Shown piece after piece: positions 1 through 10,263 of a stretch of 64,000 bases of DNA. This DNA is from Rhodococcus sp. KBS0724. GTDB lineage: Bacteria > Actinomycetota > Actinomycetes > Mycobacteriales > Mycobacteriaceae. Each line of letters begins with the position of its first letter. Position 1 is the first letter of the stretch. Position numbers and translations under genes: made by a program. The stretch covers positions 2,142,001-2,206,000 of the forward strand of contig NZ_VCBX02000001.1 of the NCBI RefSeq assembly GCF_005938745.2, given 5' to 3'. The notes under the pieces are model-generated. The model ran no database searches. It was not told the DNA's origin and was given only the letters and a program-made list of their open reading frames with translations.

Positions 1-445
1 CGTTGACCAGCCACACGACAGGAGTGGGAATGGTTGCTGCGGTGGGGCATTCGCCGAACCAAGGCCGTTTGGCCGAAGGGCGATCAAGTTCCTCGACTAC
101 TGCAGTGAGGTTGCCGATCCTGCTGGTCTGGCGCACAACCGCGTAGCCGTGGTCGGCGGTGTACTCCATGAATTCGCACACCACTGCCGACGTCGGATGG
201 AAATCGTTGGGAATCGTTCCCGGGGGCGGCAACGGATCTACCGACGGCTCCGGTGAGAGCACCGGCACCGGGATCAGCGACGAAAGCACAGCGGGTGCCA
301 GGCAGGTGGGCTGTCCGATCACTACTCCTTGCGGTGCTGGTGCCGGATTTCGTCGTTCGTCGAGCAGGCCGAAGACCAGGATTCCCCCAGCCAAGAGACC
401 TCCACAGGTTCCTGCCGCTATGAACCACGTGCGCAATCGCCGCAT
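1..445 (-). CDS. Putative secreted or membrane-anchored hypothetical protein (3' part missing)
   Basis: An open frame runs on the minus strand from ATG at 445-443 and leaves the window at base 1, giving 148 visible codons. The N-terminus is basic (MRRLRTW), followed by a hydrophobic, glycine-rich segment (about residues 8-27). A proline-rich linker (about residues 34-76) and a soluble part containing CEFMEYTADHGYAVV follow. This is the plan of a signal-anchored or exported actinobacterial protein; two cysteines, near residues 48 and 90, might form a disulfide. I do not recognise the family. Its start codon lies only 17 bp from the divergent monooxygenase start. The missing C-terminus limits the call. 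Confidence 0.6.
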   Translation of the reverse strand, partial: MRRLRTWFIAAGTCGGLLAGGILVFGLLDERRNPAPAPQGVVIGQPTCLAPAVLSSLIPVPVLSPEPSVDPLPPPGTIPNDFHPTSAVVCEFMEYTADHGYAVVRQTSRIGNLTAVVEELDRPSAKRPWFGECPTAATIPTPVVWLVN

Positions 446-462
446 GGCTCACACTATCGAGT

Positions 463-1581
463 ATGAGGGGATCGACGATACGAACAGCGGGAGTCATCGG
501 AGGCGGTATCGGGGGCCTGGCAACGGCGCTAGCGCTCGCGAACGCAGGCTGGACGGTCACGGTGTTCGAGAAAGCTCCGGTCCTTACCGAGGTGGGTGCC
601 GGAATCACTTTGTGGCCGAACGCACTCGCCGCACTGGATCACCTCGGAATTGGCGATGACATTCGGAGCAGAGCCGCACCAGGCTGGGTAGGTGGGATAC
701 GCAACCGCCAGGGTCGGTGGTTGCTGCGTACCAATGCGGAGAGGTTCCGTACGTTGCACGGCAACTTCGTGGCCATGCACCGCGCCGATCTGGTCGATGT
801 TCTCCGCACAGCACTTCCGGAGTCGGTGACCTTACGACTCGGCGGCGCAGTCACCGCGATTGAAGTGGGTGGTGGGATTCGGTGTGGTGCTCGCACCGAA
901 GATTTCGATCTGATCGTCGGCGCGGATGGAATAGACAGTCTCACGCGACGAGCAGTGTTCCCTGAGTATCCGGCTCCGCGGCCGCTGGGAATTCGCGCGT
1001 GGAGGTGGATTGTCGACGACGTCGATCTCGTCGATGTCGGTGTTGTCGAGGTCGGGGGGATCCTCGGTGCAGGAGGAGAATTCGGCATCGTTCCGCTGGG
1101 GAACGGGCGGTTGTACGTTTTTGCTGCCGCCCGACTGTCGAAGGAAGAACCGGACCCGTCGCTGGATGCTTTTCTGCACTGGCCGGATCCCGTTCCTCAA
1201 CTCATCTCCGCAGTTGCACGGCAGATGATTCTTCGGCACGACATCAGAGATCTTCCAGCGTTGCCGTCGTTCGTTCGAGAAAGCGTTGTGCTCGTTGGTG
1301 ACGCCGCGCATGCGATGGGGCCGCATCTCGGTCAAGGTGCATGTCAGGCTCTCGAGGACGCTGTCACGCTGGGCGCTCATGCTCATGATGTGGCTACCTA
1401 TGATTACCTTCGCACCAAGAGGACCCATCGCCTTCAAAAACGCTCGCGCCGGTCCGCCCGAATAATCCTCACGCGAGGTGCCGGCACTACGCTCGTTCGA
1501 GACTTCGCACTGCGAGCGCTCCCGTCCGAGTTGTTTCTTCGGGGGATGGGATCGAACTTCAGCACTCGAAACATGATGTAG
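463..1581 (+). CDS. FAD-dependent monooxygenase (class A, PHBH-like)
   Basis: A 372-residue flavoprotein hydroxylase. The N-terminus holds the Rossmann dinucleotide fold GVIGGGIGGLATALALANAG (residues 10-29) with an acidic residue ending the second strand (VFEKA). The DG motif (VGADGID, near residue 155) and the ribityl-binding GD motif (VGDAAHAMGP, near residue 280) are both present, as in the FAD_binding_3 family. Such enzymes use NAD(P)H and O2 to hydroxylate or epoxidise small, usually aromatic substrates; the substrate here cannot be read from sequence. The ATG at 463 has no clear Shine-Dalgarno sequence and could be leaderless. It converges with the TetR gene, with an 11-bp gap. Confidence 0.85.
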   Translation: MRGSTIRTAGVIGGGIGGLATALALANAGWTVTVFEKAPVLTEVGAGITLWPNALAALDHLGIGDDIRSRAAPGWVGGIRNRQGRWLLRTNAERFRTLHGNFVAMHRADLVDVLRTALPESVTLRLGGAVTAIEVGGGIRCGARTEDFDLIVGADGIDSLTRRAVFPEYPAPRPLGIRAWRWIVDDVDLVDVGVVEVGGILGAGGEFGIVPLGNGRLYVFAAARLSKEEPDPSLDAFLHWPDPVPQLISAVARQMILRHDIRDLPALPSFVRESVVLVGDAAHAMGPHLGQGACQALEDAVTLGAHAHDVATYDYLRTKRTHRLQKRSRRSARIILTRGAGTTLVRDFALRALPSELFLRGMGSNFSTRNMM

Positions 1582-1592
1582 TTCTTCGAGTC

Positions 1593-2225
1593 CTAGGAAC
1601 GAGAAGGATCCCAGGTAGCCATACCCAGAATGATCAGTCGTAGTTGCTTCTCGGCCCGCGCGATCACGACGTCTTCGCTGGGATAACCCGGTGCGTCGGC
1701 GTCGAGGAGTGCAACGACGGCAGTGAACATCGCGCCGACGATCAGGTCGGCGGCAATCTCAAGATCATCGTGTCGCCACTTTTCCAGGCCCGCCATTCGC
1801 GAGAGGTCGACGGTGAGTTCGCTGACAAACAATCGCATCTCGGTACTGATGGCGCGTCGTATCTCGCTGATGCCGCCGTAGCGTTCGCGGCACAGGAAGC
1901 GAAACTCTCGCTCGTGTGAATGAACCTGGCGGACAAGAATATCGAGTGAGGTTCCGGCATTCTTGGGACTGGGGTCGCGTCTGGCATCACGCAACATTTG
2001 CCGAAGCATGCGCATGCTCTCCTCGACCAGGACGACACCGAGGTCTTCCATCGACGCGAAGTGGCGGTAGAAGGCCGTGGGAACGATGCCCGCTTCGCGG
2101 GCCACTTCGCGGAGGCTGATGCCGGCAAAACTACGGTCGGTAAGGAGATCCATCGCAGTGTCGAGCAGCGCTTGGCGTGTGCGCTCCTTCTTGGCGGCGC
2201 GATTTTCCGGCTCAGCCTTGGTCAC
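1593..2225 (-). CDS. TetR-family regulator, FabR-like
   Basis: About 210 residues from GTG at 2225. The N-terminal helix-turn-helix (ISLREVAREAGIVPTAFYRHF) and the following segment (EDLGVVLVEESMRMLRQMLRDAR) closely resemble, from memory, E. coli FabR, the repressor of unsaturated fatty acid synthesis genes, and the match continues into the FLCRERYG part of the ligand domain. It is transcribed divergently from an electron-transfer/desaturase pair, which is what a FabR-type regulator should control; a palindrome lies between them. The frame stays open upstream to 2315, but that extension is not family-like. The chosen GTG lacks a ribosome site and is overlapped by a short ORF that has one (see findings), so the start is uncertain. 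Confidence 0.8.
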   Translation of the reverse strand: MTKAEPENRAAKKERTRQALLDTAMDLLTDRSFAGISLREVAREAGIVPTAFYRHFASMEDLGVVLVEESMRMLRQMLRDARRDPSPKNAGTSLDILVRQVHSHEREFRFLCRERYGGISEIRRAISTEMRLFVSELTVDLSRMAGLEKWRHDDLEIAADLIVGAMFTAVVALLDADAPGYPSEDVVIARAEKQLRLIILGMATWDPSRS

Positions 2226-2330
2226 GATGTACGAGTGTAGGTACCGGCACGGCGGACTCCTTCTGTGGATCGCGTAACCCACGTCACAATCATCTTGACA
2301 TATACCTGTGTGCACCTGTCACACTATTAT

Positions 2331-2350
2331 CAGTGAACATTTGTACACTG
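2331..2350. promoter_or_regulatory. Palindromic operator, probably for the FabR-like regulator
   Basis: The 20-bp sequence fits CAGTG-N-ACA-NN-TGT-N-CACTG, symmetric at 16 of 20 positions. A -10-like TATTAT (2325-2330) for the desaturase operon ends just upstream, so the palindrome would cover its start site. Read on the other strand, GATAAT (2331-2326) could serve the regulator gene. Position and symmetry make it the best operator candidate in the intergenic region. The ACA-N2-TGT core resembles the E. coli FabR site as I remember it. Confidence 0.65.
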
Positions 2351-2381
2351 AAATTATGCAACCTGGAAGGAGTGGCTGACA

Positions 2382-3485
2382 ATGGCATCGAACTCCAAGA
2401 CTCTTGCCCGCCGCGGGCTGGCCCTGATCGAAGCCATGGCTGCTCCGCATCAGATCGACCGGTATCTCGAACTCGTCAATCCCATGGCGACGGTGCGCGA
2501 TATTCGCGCGCAGGTCGTATCGGTCGACCATCCGACTGCTGATTCAGTGACATTGACGCTGCGACCGACGCGCCAGTGGCGCGGATTCTCTGCCGGACAG
2601 TTCGTCCAGGTAGGTGTCGTGATCGACGGGGTGCGTCACACTCGTTGTTATTCACCCGCCGGTTCTGCGTCCAGCCGCGACGGGCTTATCGAACTCACCG
2701 TGAAAGCTCATCCAGGCGGTCTGGTGTCGCAGTATCTGAATGCGCATGCCGAACCGGGACTTGTGGTCAGCTTGTCGCAGGCCGACGGCGTTTTCATGCT
2801 TCCAAACACTAAGCCCTCCCACATCCTCCTGATCAGCGGCGGCAGCGGAATCACCCCCGTGATGTCGATGCTGCGCACCCTCGTCGACGACGGACACACC
2901 GGCGAGATCGTGTTCCTGCATTACGTGAACACCAAGAAAGATGTGTCGTATCTCGACGCGTTGACGGCCATCGCCGAGCAATATCGGAATGTAGAACTGG
3001 TACTGGTGTACACCGAATCCGGTGGGGGAGACCTCGACGGTTTCTTCGACAATACGCACCTGAGTGCAGTGGCGCCCTGGATCGCTGATCCGGAAACGGC
3101 TGATGCACAGGCGTACCTCTGCGGACCACCCGGACTGATGCACGGTGTGCGTGAAGTTTTTCGTGAATTCGAGGTAGAGCATCTGCTCCACACGGAGGAG
3201 TTTGCGCCCGCAGCCGCGGAACCTGGCGAGGCCGGCGGCGAAGTGCTGTTCACCAAAAGCGGAGTGGCAGCAGAAAACTCGGGCGAGACACTCCTCGAGC
3301 AGGCCGAAGCGGCTGGGTTGAGCCCCGAATACGGTTGCCGTATGGGCATCTGCTTCTCCTGCACCTCGGTCAAGAAACTCGGCCGCACCCGCAACGTTCG
3401 CACCGGTGAGACCGACGACGAACCCGACAAGAAGATCCAACTCTGCGTCAGTGCGCCCGTCGGCGATGTCACCGTAGAAATCTAA
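2382..3485 (+). CDS. Ferredoxin--NAD(P)H reductase-type electron-transfer protein (desaturase partner)
   Basis: A 367-residue three-module flavo-iron-sulfur protein. A FAD domain carries the RCYSPAGSA motif (R-x-Y-S type). A nucleotide-binding domain carries GGSGITPVMSMLR. A C-terminal plant-type [2Fe-2S] ferredoxin domain has C-x4-C-x2-C (CRMGICFSC, near residue 318) and the fourth cysteine in QLCVS. This matches the reductase that, in mycobacteria, passes NADPH electrons to the DesA3 stearoyl-CoA desaturase (Rv3230c). The desaturase follows 43 bp downstream, so the two are almost certainly co-transcribed. A strong ribosome site (GGAAGGAG) precedes the ATG. Expected on the inner face of the membrane with its partner. 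Confidence 0.9.
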   Translation: MASNSKTLARRGLALIEAMAAPHQIDRYLELVNPMATVRDIRAQVVSVDHPTADSVTLTLRPTRQWRGFSAGQFVQVGVVIDGVRHTRCYSPAGSASSRDGLIELTVKAHPGGLVSQYLNAHAEPGLVVSLSQADGVFMLPNTKPSHILLISGGSGITPVMSMLRTLVDDGHTGEIVFLHYVNTKKDVSYLDALTAIAEQYRNVELVLVYTESGGGDLDGFFDNTHLSAVAPWIADPETADAQAYLCGPPGLMHGVREVFREFEVEHLLHTEEFAPAAAEPGEAGGEVLFTKSGVAAENSGETLLEQAEAAGLSPEYGCRMGICFSCTSVKKLGRTRNVRTGETDDEPDKKIQLCVSAPVGDVTVEI

Positions 3486-3528
3486 GCGCACCGATTTCCA
3501 AGCGCACCAACACTCTTTGGAGACTGTC

Positions 3529-4698
3529 ATGTTTGGACTATCACTTTCCACCTTGCCTTTCCTGAACAACGGATCCGACAAGAACGACGCTCCGGTTGTA
3601 CTCACCTACGATCAGGTCGAGGAAATCGGCCGCGAATTGGATGCGATTCGAGATCGCACGGTCGCATCGCTCGGTGCCGAAGACCGTGAGTACATATATC
3701 GGATCATCAAGGCGCAACGGGGTTTCGAGGTTGCCGGCCGAGGCCTGATGTACTTGGGCTTCCTGCCACCGGTGTGGCTCGCGGCGGTTGGCGCGCTGAG
3801 TATCTCGAAGATCCTCGACAACATGGAGATCGGGCACAACGTCATGCATGGTCAGTACGACTGGATGCGTGAACCCGGCCTCAATTCCGAAGTGTTCGAA
3901 TGGGATACGGTGTGCCCGGCGGACCAGTGGCGTCACTCGCACAACTACATGCATCACACGTACACAAATATCCTGGGCAAAGATCGGGATATCGGATACG
4001 GCATTCTGCGCATCGACCCAGCCCAGAAGTGGAATCCATACTACCTCGGTAATCCGGTGTGGGCGTTTGCGCTGATGATGCTCTTCGAGTGGGGCGTCAT
4101 GATGCACGATCTCGAGATCGAGAATGTGCTCGCCGGAAAGCGGAAATGGTACGACGTCAAACCCCTTCTCAAAGGCTGGTGGAAGAAGGCGGGCAAGCAG
4201 GTCCTCAAGGACTACGTCATCTTCCCAGCTCTCACCGGACCGCTGTTCGTCACGACTCTGGCCGGAAACGTCACCGCCAATCTCGTGCGGAACGTGTGGA
4301 CGTACTCGATCATCTTCTGTGGCCATTTCCCCACCGGCGTACAGAGTTTCACCGAGGACGAGACGGCCGACGAGACTCGGGGACAGTGGTATGTCCGTCA
4401 GATGCTCGGCAGTGCAAACATTCAGGGCAGTCCGTTGTTCCACATCATGTCCGGCAACCTGTCCCACCAGATCGAGCATCATCTGTTCCCGGACCTGCCG
4501 GCACACCGATACCCGCAGATTGCGCCCGAGGTCGAGGCGCTGTGTGCGCAATACGGTTTGCCGTACAACACGGGTGGCTTCTGGAAGCAGATCGGATCGG
4601 TATGGGGCAAGATCTTCAAGTTTGCTCTGCCGCCTGGAATGATCAAGTCACAGAGTCTCACCGGTGTTATCGTCGAACGCCAGAGAACCGTAGCCTGA
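3529..4698 (+). CDS. desA3: Membrane fatty acid desaturase, DesA3-like (acyl-CoA delta-9)
   Basis: A 389-residue integral membrane di-iron desaturase. All three histidine boxes are present: HNVMH (near residue 103), HSHNYMHH (near 136) and HQIEHH (near 313), with hydrophobic segments between them. Family knowledge (Mycobacterium DesA3, Rv3229c) indicates O2-dependent insertion of a cis double bond into stearoyl-CoA, using electrons from the reductase encoded just upstream. The ATG at 3529 is chosen over an upstream TTG because GGAG lies 8 bp before it. Regulation is probably by the FabR-like TetR at the head of the operon. Confidence 0.9.
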   Translation: MFGLSLSTLPFLNNGSDKNDAPVVLTYDQVEEIGRELDAIRDRTVASLGAEDREYIYRIIKAQRGFEVAGRGLMYLGFLPPVWLAAVGALSISKILDNMEIGHNVMHGQYDWMREPGLNSEVFEWDTVCPADQWRHSHNYMHHTYTNILGKDRDIGYGILRIDPAQKWNPYYLGNPVWAFALMMLFEWGVMMHDLEIENVLAGKRKWYDVKPLLKGWWKKAGKQVLKDYVIFPALTGPLFVTTLAGNVTANLVRNVWTYSIIFCGHFPTGVQSFTEDETADETRGQWYVRQMLGSANIQGSPLFHIMSGNLSHQIEHHLFPDLPAHRYPQIAPEVEALCAQYGLPYNTGGFWKQIGSVWGKIFKFALPPGMIKSQSLTGVIVERQRTVA

Positions 4699-4712
4699 GA
4701 GGCGCACATGTG

Positions 4713-4919
4713 ATGGTCGGGAAATTTGAACGTCGCAAGGACACCGTCCAGGAATTGACGGAATCGGCTGCGACGCACGTCGGATCCATTGCGATGATTA
4801 TCGCTGGTGCCGTCCGCGACGTGACGCGGGAAATTGGAGACTGGGTATCCGACGGTATCGAAATGCGTGAGGCGGCAAAGAAAGCCGCCGCTGACGACGA
4901 AACCGATCTGCCAACCTAA
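4713..4919 (+). CDS. Small hypothetical protein downstream of desaturase
   Basis: A 68-residue frame beginning 14 bp after the desaturase stop, with GAGAGG at 4697-4702 as a possible ribosome site; GTG at 4710 is an alternative start. The protein has a charged N-terminus (MVGKFERRKDT), a central helix with hydrophobic character (SIAMIIAGAVRDVTREIGDWV) and an acidic tail (ADDETDLPT). It has no cysteine or known motif. Spacing puts it in the reductase-desaturase operon, upstream of the terminator at 4935-4968. I do not recognise the family; an accessory role in the desaturase complex is only inferred from position. Confidence 0.6.
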   Translation: MVGKFERRKDTVQELTESAATHVGSIAMIIAGAVRDVTREIGDWVSDGIEMREAAKKAAADDETDLPT

Positions 4920-4934
4920 CTTATCCGTCAACAA

Positions 4935-4968
4935 AAAGGACGCCCCCACATGCGTGGAGGCGTCCTTT
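4935..4968. terminator. Bidirectional terminator between the desaturase operon and gdhA
   Basis: A perfect 10-bp inverted repeat (AAAGGACGCC with GGCGTCCTTT) with further pairing CCAC/GTGG inside. A-rich and T-rich flanks make it usable on both strands, which fits the convergent genes. Confidence 0.85.
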
Positions 4969-4987
4969 CCCGGTTAAACGGTACTTC

Positions 4988-6334
<1,347 letters not shown>

Positions 6335-6361
6335 TCACCTACCTGACATTGTGAGTACTTT

Positions 6362-6380
6362 TTTACATTTCCGTTACATA
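6362..6380. promoter_or_regulatory. Possible GlnR-type site upstream of gdhA
   Basis: The stretch TTTACATTTCCGTTACATA contains AC-N9-AC (AC at 6365-6366 and 6376-6377), the spacing I recall for mycobacterial GlnR boxes. It lies about 30-50 bp upstream of the gdhA start. The motif is short and could occur by chance. Confidence 0.35.
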
Positions 6381-6548
6381 GTAGGCGTCTTTGATGCCCA
6401 ATCCGGCATCCGTTGGGCGAAGGTGAAATCCGCCACACCGCATTTCGCCTGGAAATCAAGTGACCGTTTTATAACGATTTGCTCTTCTTTCACTCTGTTA
6501 ACACTGCGCTGGTGGTTTGCTGGCGGAGCGAATAAATAGACAGAGGGG

Positions 6549-7898
6549 ATGCATGTGCGCTCGAAACGGTCGTTGTCAGCGTTGTTGTCCATAGGTGTAG
6601 TCACGATTGCGGCAACCATCGCGTCGGCCCCAGCGGCATCCGCCGTAGGTGGACCGTGTTGGGGAGGCGGTACCGGTTCGCTGGGTTCGCTGACGGGTTC
6701 GATGTCTGGCTCCCTGTCAGGCTCTGCAGGCACGGGATCACTGGTCAATTCGCTGCCCTGGATCACAGGCGCTCCGAACGGCGCATTGCCCGTCTTGACC
6801 GGCCGAACCAAGGCGATAGAGATGGTGACCGGGCCGGGTAGCCCGAACGACACGATCGACCGGTTCAACGTTTCGGGTACAGACCTCGGAATCATGTGGG
6901 ACAACGGGCTTTCCGGAGCCGACCACAATGTGCTGATGGCATTCGGTGACACTGTCGGCGACTGCGAGATCGAAGGCGACGACTGGCGCAGCAACGTGCT
7001 GTTCCGCAGCAGCAATACCGACTTCCAGGACGGGCTACGGATCGACAGTTCGCCCAAGGACCTTCCGAATCACTCCAAGGAGATCATCCCCGGATTCGGT
7101 ATCCCGTTCGAGTTCACGACGATCCCGACGGCGGGCATCTCGTACGGCGGTGTGCAGTACATCCGGTTCATGTCCGTTCGAACGTGGGACGAGCCGGGCG
7201 CCTGGACTACCAACTACTCGGCGCTGGCGTACTCGACGGACAACGGCGAGAACTGGGACATCGACCCTGCGACGGTCCGCGCAAATACTCCCGGCCTCGA
7301 TATTCCGGGAATCCCGGCGGTGTCCTCGATCAACGAGAACTTTCAGCAGAGCGCGTTCCTCGACGGCGGCGACGGCTATATCTACGAGTACGGAACACCG
7401 TCCGGACGCTTCGGTAAGGCAGTGTTGGCGCGCGTCCCGGGTCTCGAAATCCGAAATCCTCTTGCATACACGTACTGGGACGGTTCGGGTTGGAGCGTGA
7501 ACTCCGACGATGCGGTGCAGGTCATCAAGGCTCCGGTCAGTGAACTCGCGGTGCAGTGGAACGACTATCTGGACAAGTATGTCGCTATGTACACCAGCGC
7601 TGATGGCAGCCTGGTTATCCGGCAGGCCGATCATCCCGAGGGGCCGTGGAGTGGCACGCAGACCCTTCTGAGTGGATACACCTTGCCGAGCCTGTACGGC
7701 GGGTTCATGCACCCGTGGACCTCTCGAACCGGCAACACGCTCGAGTTTGTGGCGACAACGTGGGATCGCTACAACGTGATCTATATGCAGACAGACCTGA
7801 CGGGCATGAAGATGTCGTCGTCGGATTCGCGTGACCGTCCGGACCCCGCGACAACCGGTGAAGCTGAACTCCTCGAGATGAGATTGCCGGCAGAATAG
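6549..7898 (+). CDS. Secreted DUF4185-domain protein
   Basis: A 449-residue exported protein. The signal peptide is clear: basic start (VRSKRS), hydrophobic core (ALLSIGVVTIAATIA), and cleavage likely after ASA near residue 33. A Gly/Ser-rich linker follows (GSLGSLTGSMSGSLSG), then a beta-propeller-like domain with repeated short blocks (YIRFMSVRTWDEPG, YSTDNGENWD, YKYVAMY-type strands) typical of DUF4185. The AGAGGGG ribosome site touches ATG 6549 but is well spaced from GTG 6555, so translation may begin at 6555. Function unknown; sialidase-like folds bind carbohydrate in related families, which is only suggestive. Its transcript ends at the strong hairpin 7901-7939. Confidence 0.8.
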   Translation: MHVRSKRSLSALLSIGVVTIAATIASAPAASAVGGPCWGGGTGSLGSLTGSMSGSLSGSAGTGSLVNSLPWITGAPNGALPVLTGRTKAIEMVTGPGSPNDTIDRFNVSGTDLGIMWDNGLSGADHNVLMAFGDTVGDCEIEGDDWRSNVLFRSSNTDFQDGLRIDSSPKDLPNHSKEIIPGFGIPFEFTTIPTAGISYGGVQYIRFMSVRTWDEPGAWTTNYSALAYSTDNGENWDIDPATVRANTPGLDIPGIPAVSSINENFQQSAFLDGGDGYIYEYGTPSGRFGKAVLARVPGLEIRNPLAYTYWDGSGWSVNSDDAVQVIKAPVSELAVQWNDYLDKYVAMYTSADGSLVIRQADHPEGPWSGTQTLLSGYTLPSLYGGFMHPWTSRTGNTLEFVATTWDRYNVIYMQTDLTGMKMSSSDSRDRPDPATTGEAELLEMRLPAE

Positions 7899-7900
7899 AA

Positions 7901-7939
7901 ATATGGCCTGCAACCGGAATTCGGTTGCAGGCCATATTC
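7901..7939. terminator. Bidirectional terminator between the DUF4185 gene and glnN
   Basis: A perfect 17-bp inverted repeat (AATATGGCCTGCAACCG and its complement) with a 5-base GAATT loop, followed by a T-rich stretch. It lies between two convergent stop codons. Confidence 0.9.
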
Positions 7940-7946
7940 TTTGTCG

Positions 7947-10124
7947 TCAGAGGATGTAGAGCATTTCCTGATACGTCGGGAGCGGCCAGTGGTCGTCCGC
8001 AACCATGGTTTCCAGGAGATCCGCAGCGGTGCGAACATCCGCCATGGCCGGCATCAATGCCTCCTGCGCATGAGTGGCAGCTTCGAGCGGCGAGCCGTGG
8101 GGAATTTCCTTGATCGCTGCGCGCAAGGAGGCAAGCGCTGCCCGAAGAGCGGTTACCGGTTCGGAAACCTCGGTCAGCGGCGCGGAATCCGGTTCCATAC
8201 CCGCAGCCTTCAATGCAACGAAGTTCTGCGCGATCTCGGTCTGATGGCGGACCGCGGCGGGGAGGATCAGCGTCGTGCCGATTTCAGCCGCAAGGCGTGC
8301 CTCGACGCCGATGCTCAGCGCGTACTGCTCTAGACCGACTTCGTAGCGGCTGTGCATCTCTCGGTGGTTGAAGACGTTGTACTTGTCGAAGAGTTCCAAA
8401 GCAGACTCGGAGATGAGCTCGGGCAAAGCGTCCAACGTGGTCCGCAGGTTGGGAAGTCCGCGTGCCTCTGCCTCGATCTGCCAGTTCTCCGAGTAGCCGT
8501 CACCGTTGAAGACGACGGCGCCGTGGTTGGTGATGATGTCGGTCAGCAGGTTCTGGACAGCGGTGTCGAAATCGGCCCCGTCGGCAACTGCCGTTTCGAG
8601 TTCGGTTGCCATGTAGTCGAGAGCCTCGGCCATGATCGTGTTGATCGTGACCATCGGACCGTTGACCGTCTGCATGGAACCCGGGGCGCGGAACTCGAAC
8701 CTGTTGCCGGTGAAGGCAAATGGGCTTGTCCGGTTGCGGTCGCCGGGATCAGTGGGGAGAACGGGGAGCGTGTCGGCACCGATCATCATGGTGCCCTTGT
8801 CCTTCGACGACGTCGCAGCGCCCTTCGCGATCTGCTCGAACACGTCGGCAAGTTGGTCGCCGAGGAAGATCGAGATGATCGCGGGCGGAGCCTCGTTGGC
8901 GCCGAGACGGTGATCGTTGGTAGCCGACGCCACCGAAGCGCGCAGGAGTCCGGCGTACTTGTGGACGGCGCGGATCACAGCGGCACAGAACACCAGGAAC
9001 TGAGCATTGTCGTGCGGATTATCGCCTGGGACAAGCAAACTGCCGAGCTCCGAGTTGCCCAGCGAGAAGTTGACGTGCTTGCCGGAGCCGTTGACGCCGT
9101 CGAACGGCTTCTCGTGGAACAAGCACTCCATGCCGTGCTTCTTGGCGACGGTCTTGAACGTGGTCATCAAAAGCTGCTGATGATCGGCGGCGATGTTGCC
9201 GCGCTCGAACATCGGCGCGATCTCGAACTGGCCGGGAGCAACCTCGTTGTGGCGGGTCTTTGCGGGAATGCCGAGCTTGAACAGTTCACGTTCGGTATCC
9301 ATCATGAAGCCGAGCACGCGCTCGGGGATGGCGCCGAAGTAGTGGTCGTCGAACTCCTGGCCCTTGGGCGGCTTGGTGCCGAAGAGTGTGCGGCCAGCAT
9401 TGAGCAGGTCGGGGCGGGCGAGGAAGAAGTGCCGATCGATCAGGAAGTACTCCTGCTCGGGGCCGCAGAAGGACACAATCTGCTCGGGTTCGGTATGGCC
9501 GAACAGCTTGAGGATGCGTTCGGCATGCAGGCCCATTACCTGCTGTGACCGCAGAAGCGGAGTCTTGTGGTCGAGCGCTTCGCCGGTCATCGACACGAAA
9601 ACCGTAGGGATGCAGAGCGTATTGCCGTTGGGGTTCTCGAGAACGTAGGCCGGGCTGGTGACGTCCCAGCCCGTGTAACCGCGAGCCTCGAAGGTATTGC
9701 GCAGACCGCCGTTGGGGAAGCTCGACGCATCCGGCTCACCCTGGATGAGCGTCTTGCCCGCGAACTCGGCGAGCGCCGATCCGTCGCCCACCGGCTCGAA
9801 GAAGCTGTCGTGCTTCTCGGCCGTGAGACCGGTCAAGGGGTAGAAGACGTGCGCGTAGTGGGTGGCGCCCTTCTCGAGCGCCCAGTCCTTCATGGCCGAT
9901 GCGACGGCGTCTGCAACTGCCGGGTCCAGAGGCTTGCCCTGTTCGATTGTCGCGATCACGGACTTGTAGATCTGCTTGGGCAGGCGCTTCTGCATCACCA
10001 CCTTGTTGAACACGTTGGCGCCGAACACTTCACCGGGAGCTTCGTCGCCTGAGAAACTCACAACGGGAGGTGTGTAGGCCTCGACGTCTTTGATCGCTTG
10101 CAGGCGAACTGCGTTTCCACTCAT
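7947..10124 (-). CDS. glnN: Glutamine synthetase type III
   Basis: A 725-residue GSIII, much longer than GSI (about 470) or GSII. The family N-terminus ([18 protein letters not shown]), the [11 protein letters not shown] segment, the ATP/glutamate region (FNGSGKH-type: [18 protein letters not shown]) and the [21 protein letters not shown] block are all present. It condenses glutamate and ammonium with ATP to glutamine. GSIII enzymes are known from cyanobacteria, Bacteroides and some actinomycetes and are often induced by nitrogen stress. The ATG has GAGGGG 8 bp upstream. Its presence near gdhA makes this a small nitrogen-assimilation neighbourhood, although the DUF4185 gene separates them. 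Confidence 0.93.
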   Translation of the reverse strand: MSGNAVRLQAIKDVEAYTPPVVSFSGDEAPGEVFGANVFNKVVMQKRLPKQIYKSVIATIEQGKPLDPAVADAVASAMKDWALEKGATHYAHVFYPLTGLTAEKHDSFFEPVGDGSALAEFAGKTLIQGEPDASSFPNGGLRNTFEARGYTGWDVTSPAYVLENPNGNTLCIPTVFVSMTGEALDHKTPLLRSQQVMGLHAERILKLFGHTEPEQIVSFCGPEQEYFLIDRHFFLARPDLLNAGRTLFGTKPPKGQEFDDHYFGAIPERVLGFMMDTERELFKLGIPAKTRHNEVAPGQFEIAPMFERGNIAADHQQLLMTTFKTVAKKHGMECLFHEKPFDGVNGSGKHVNFSLGNSELGSLLVPGDNPHDNAQFLVFCAAVIRAVHKYAGLLRASVASATNDHRLGANEAPPAIISIFLGDQLADVFEQIAKGAATSSKDKGTMMIGADTLPVLPTDPGDRNRTSPFAFTGNRFEFRAPGSMQTVNGPMVTINTIMAEALDYMATELETAVADGADFDTAVQNLLTDIITNHGAVVFNGDGYSENWQIEAEARGLPNLRTTLDALPELISESALELFDKYNVFNHREMHSRYEVGLEQYALSIGVEARLAAEIGTTLILPAAVRHQTEIAQNFVALKAAGMEPDSAPLTEVSEPVTALRAALASLRAAIKEIPHGSPLEAATHAQEALMPAMADVRTAADLLETMVADDHWPLPTYQEMLYIL

Positions 10125-10263
10125 CTACGTACCCCTCGCGCGGCCCAGGGCAGCTTGTTGCGACCCGATTGCCGATCACCTTACGAACCTTCTGTATCGG
10201 GAATGTTTCCTAGGTATTTCGCCTGCTTGCAAACTTGTCGGTAGGTTCGGGCAGGATTGACGA

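Noticed and set aside
2295..2330. TTGACA (2295-2300) as the -35 of the desaturase operon with TATTAT (2325-2330)
   Set aside because: The spacing is 24 bp, too long for a normal sigma-70-type promoter; only the -10 is kept as a suggestion.
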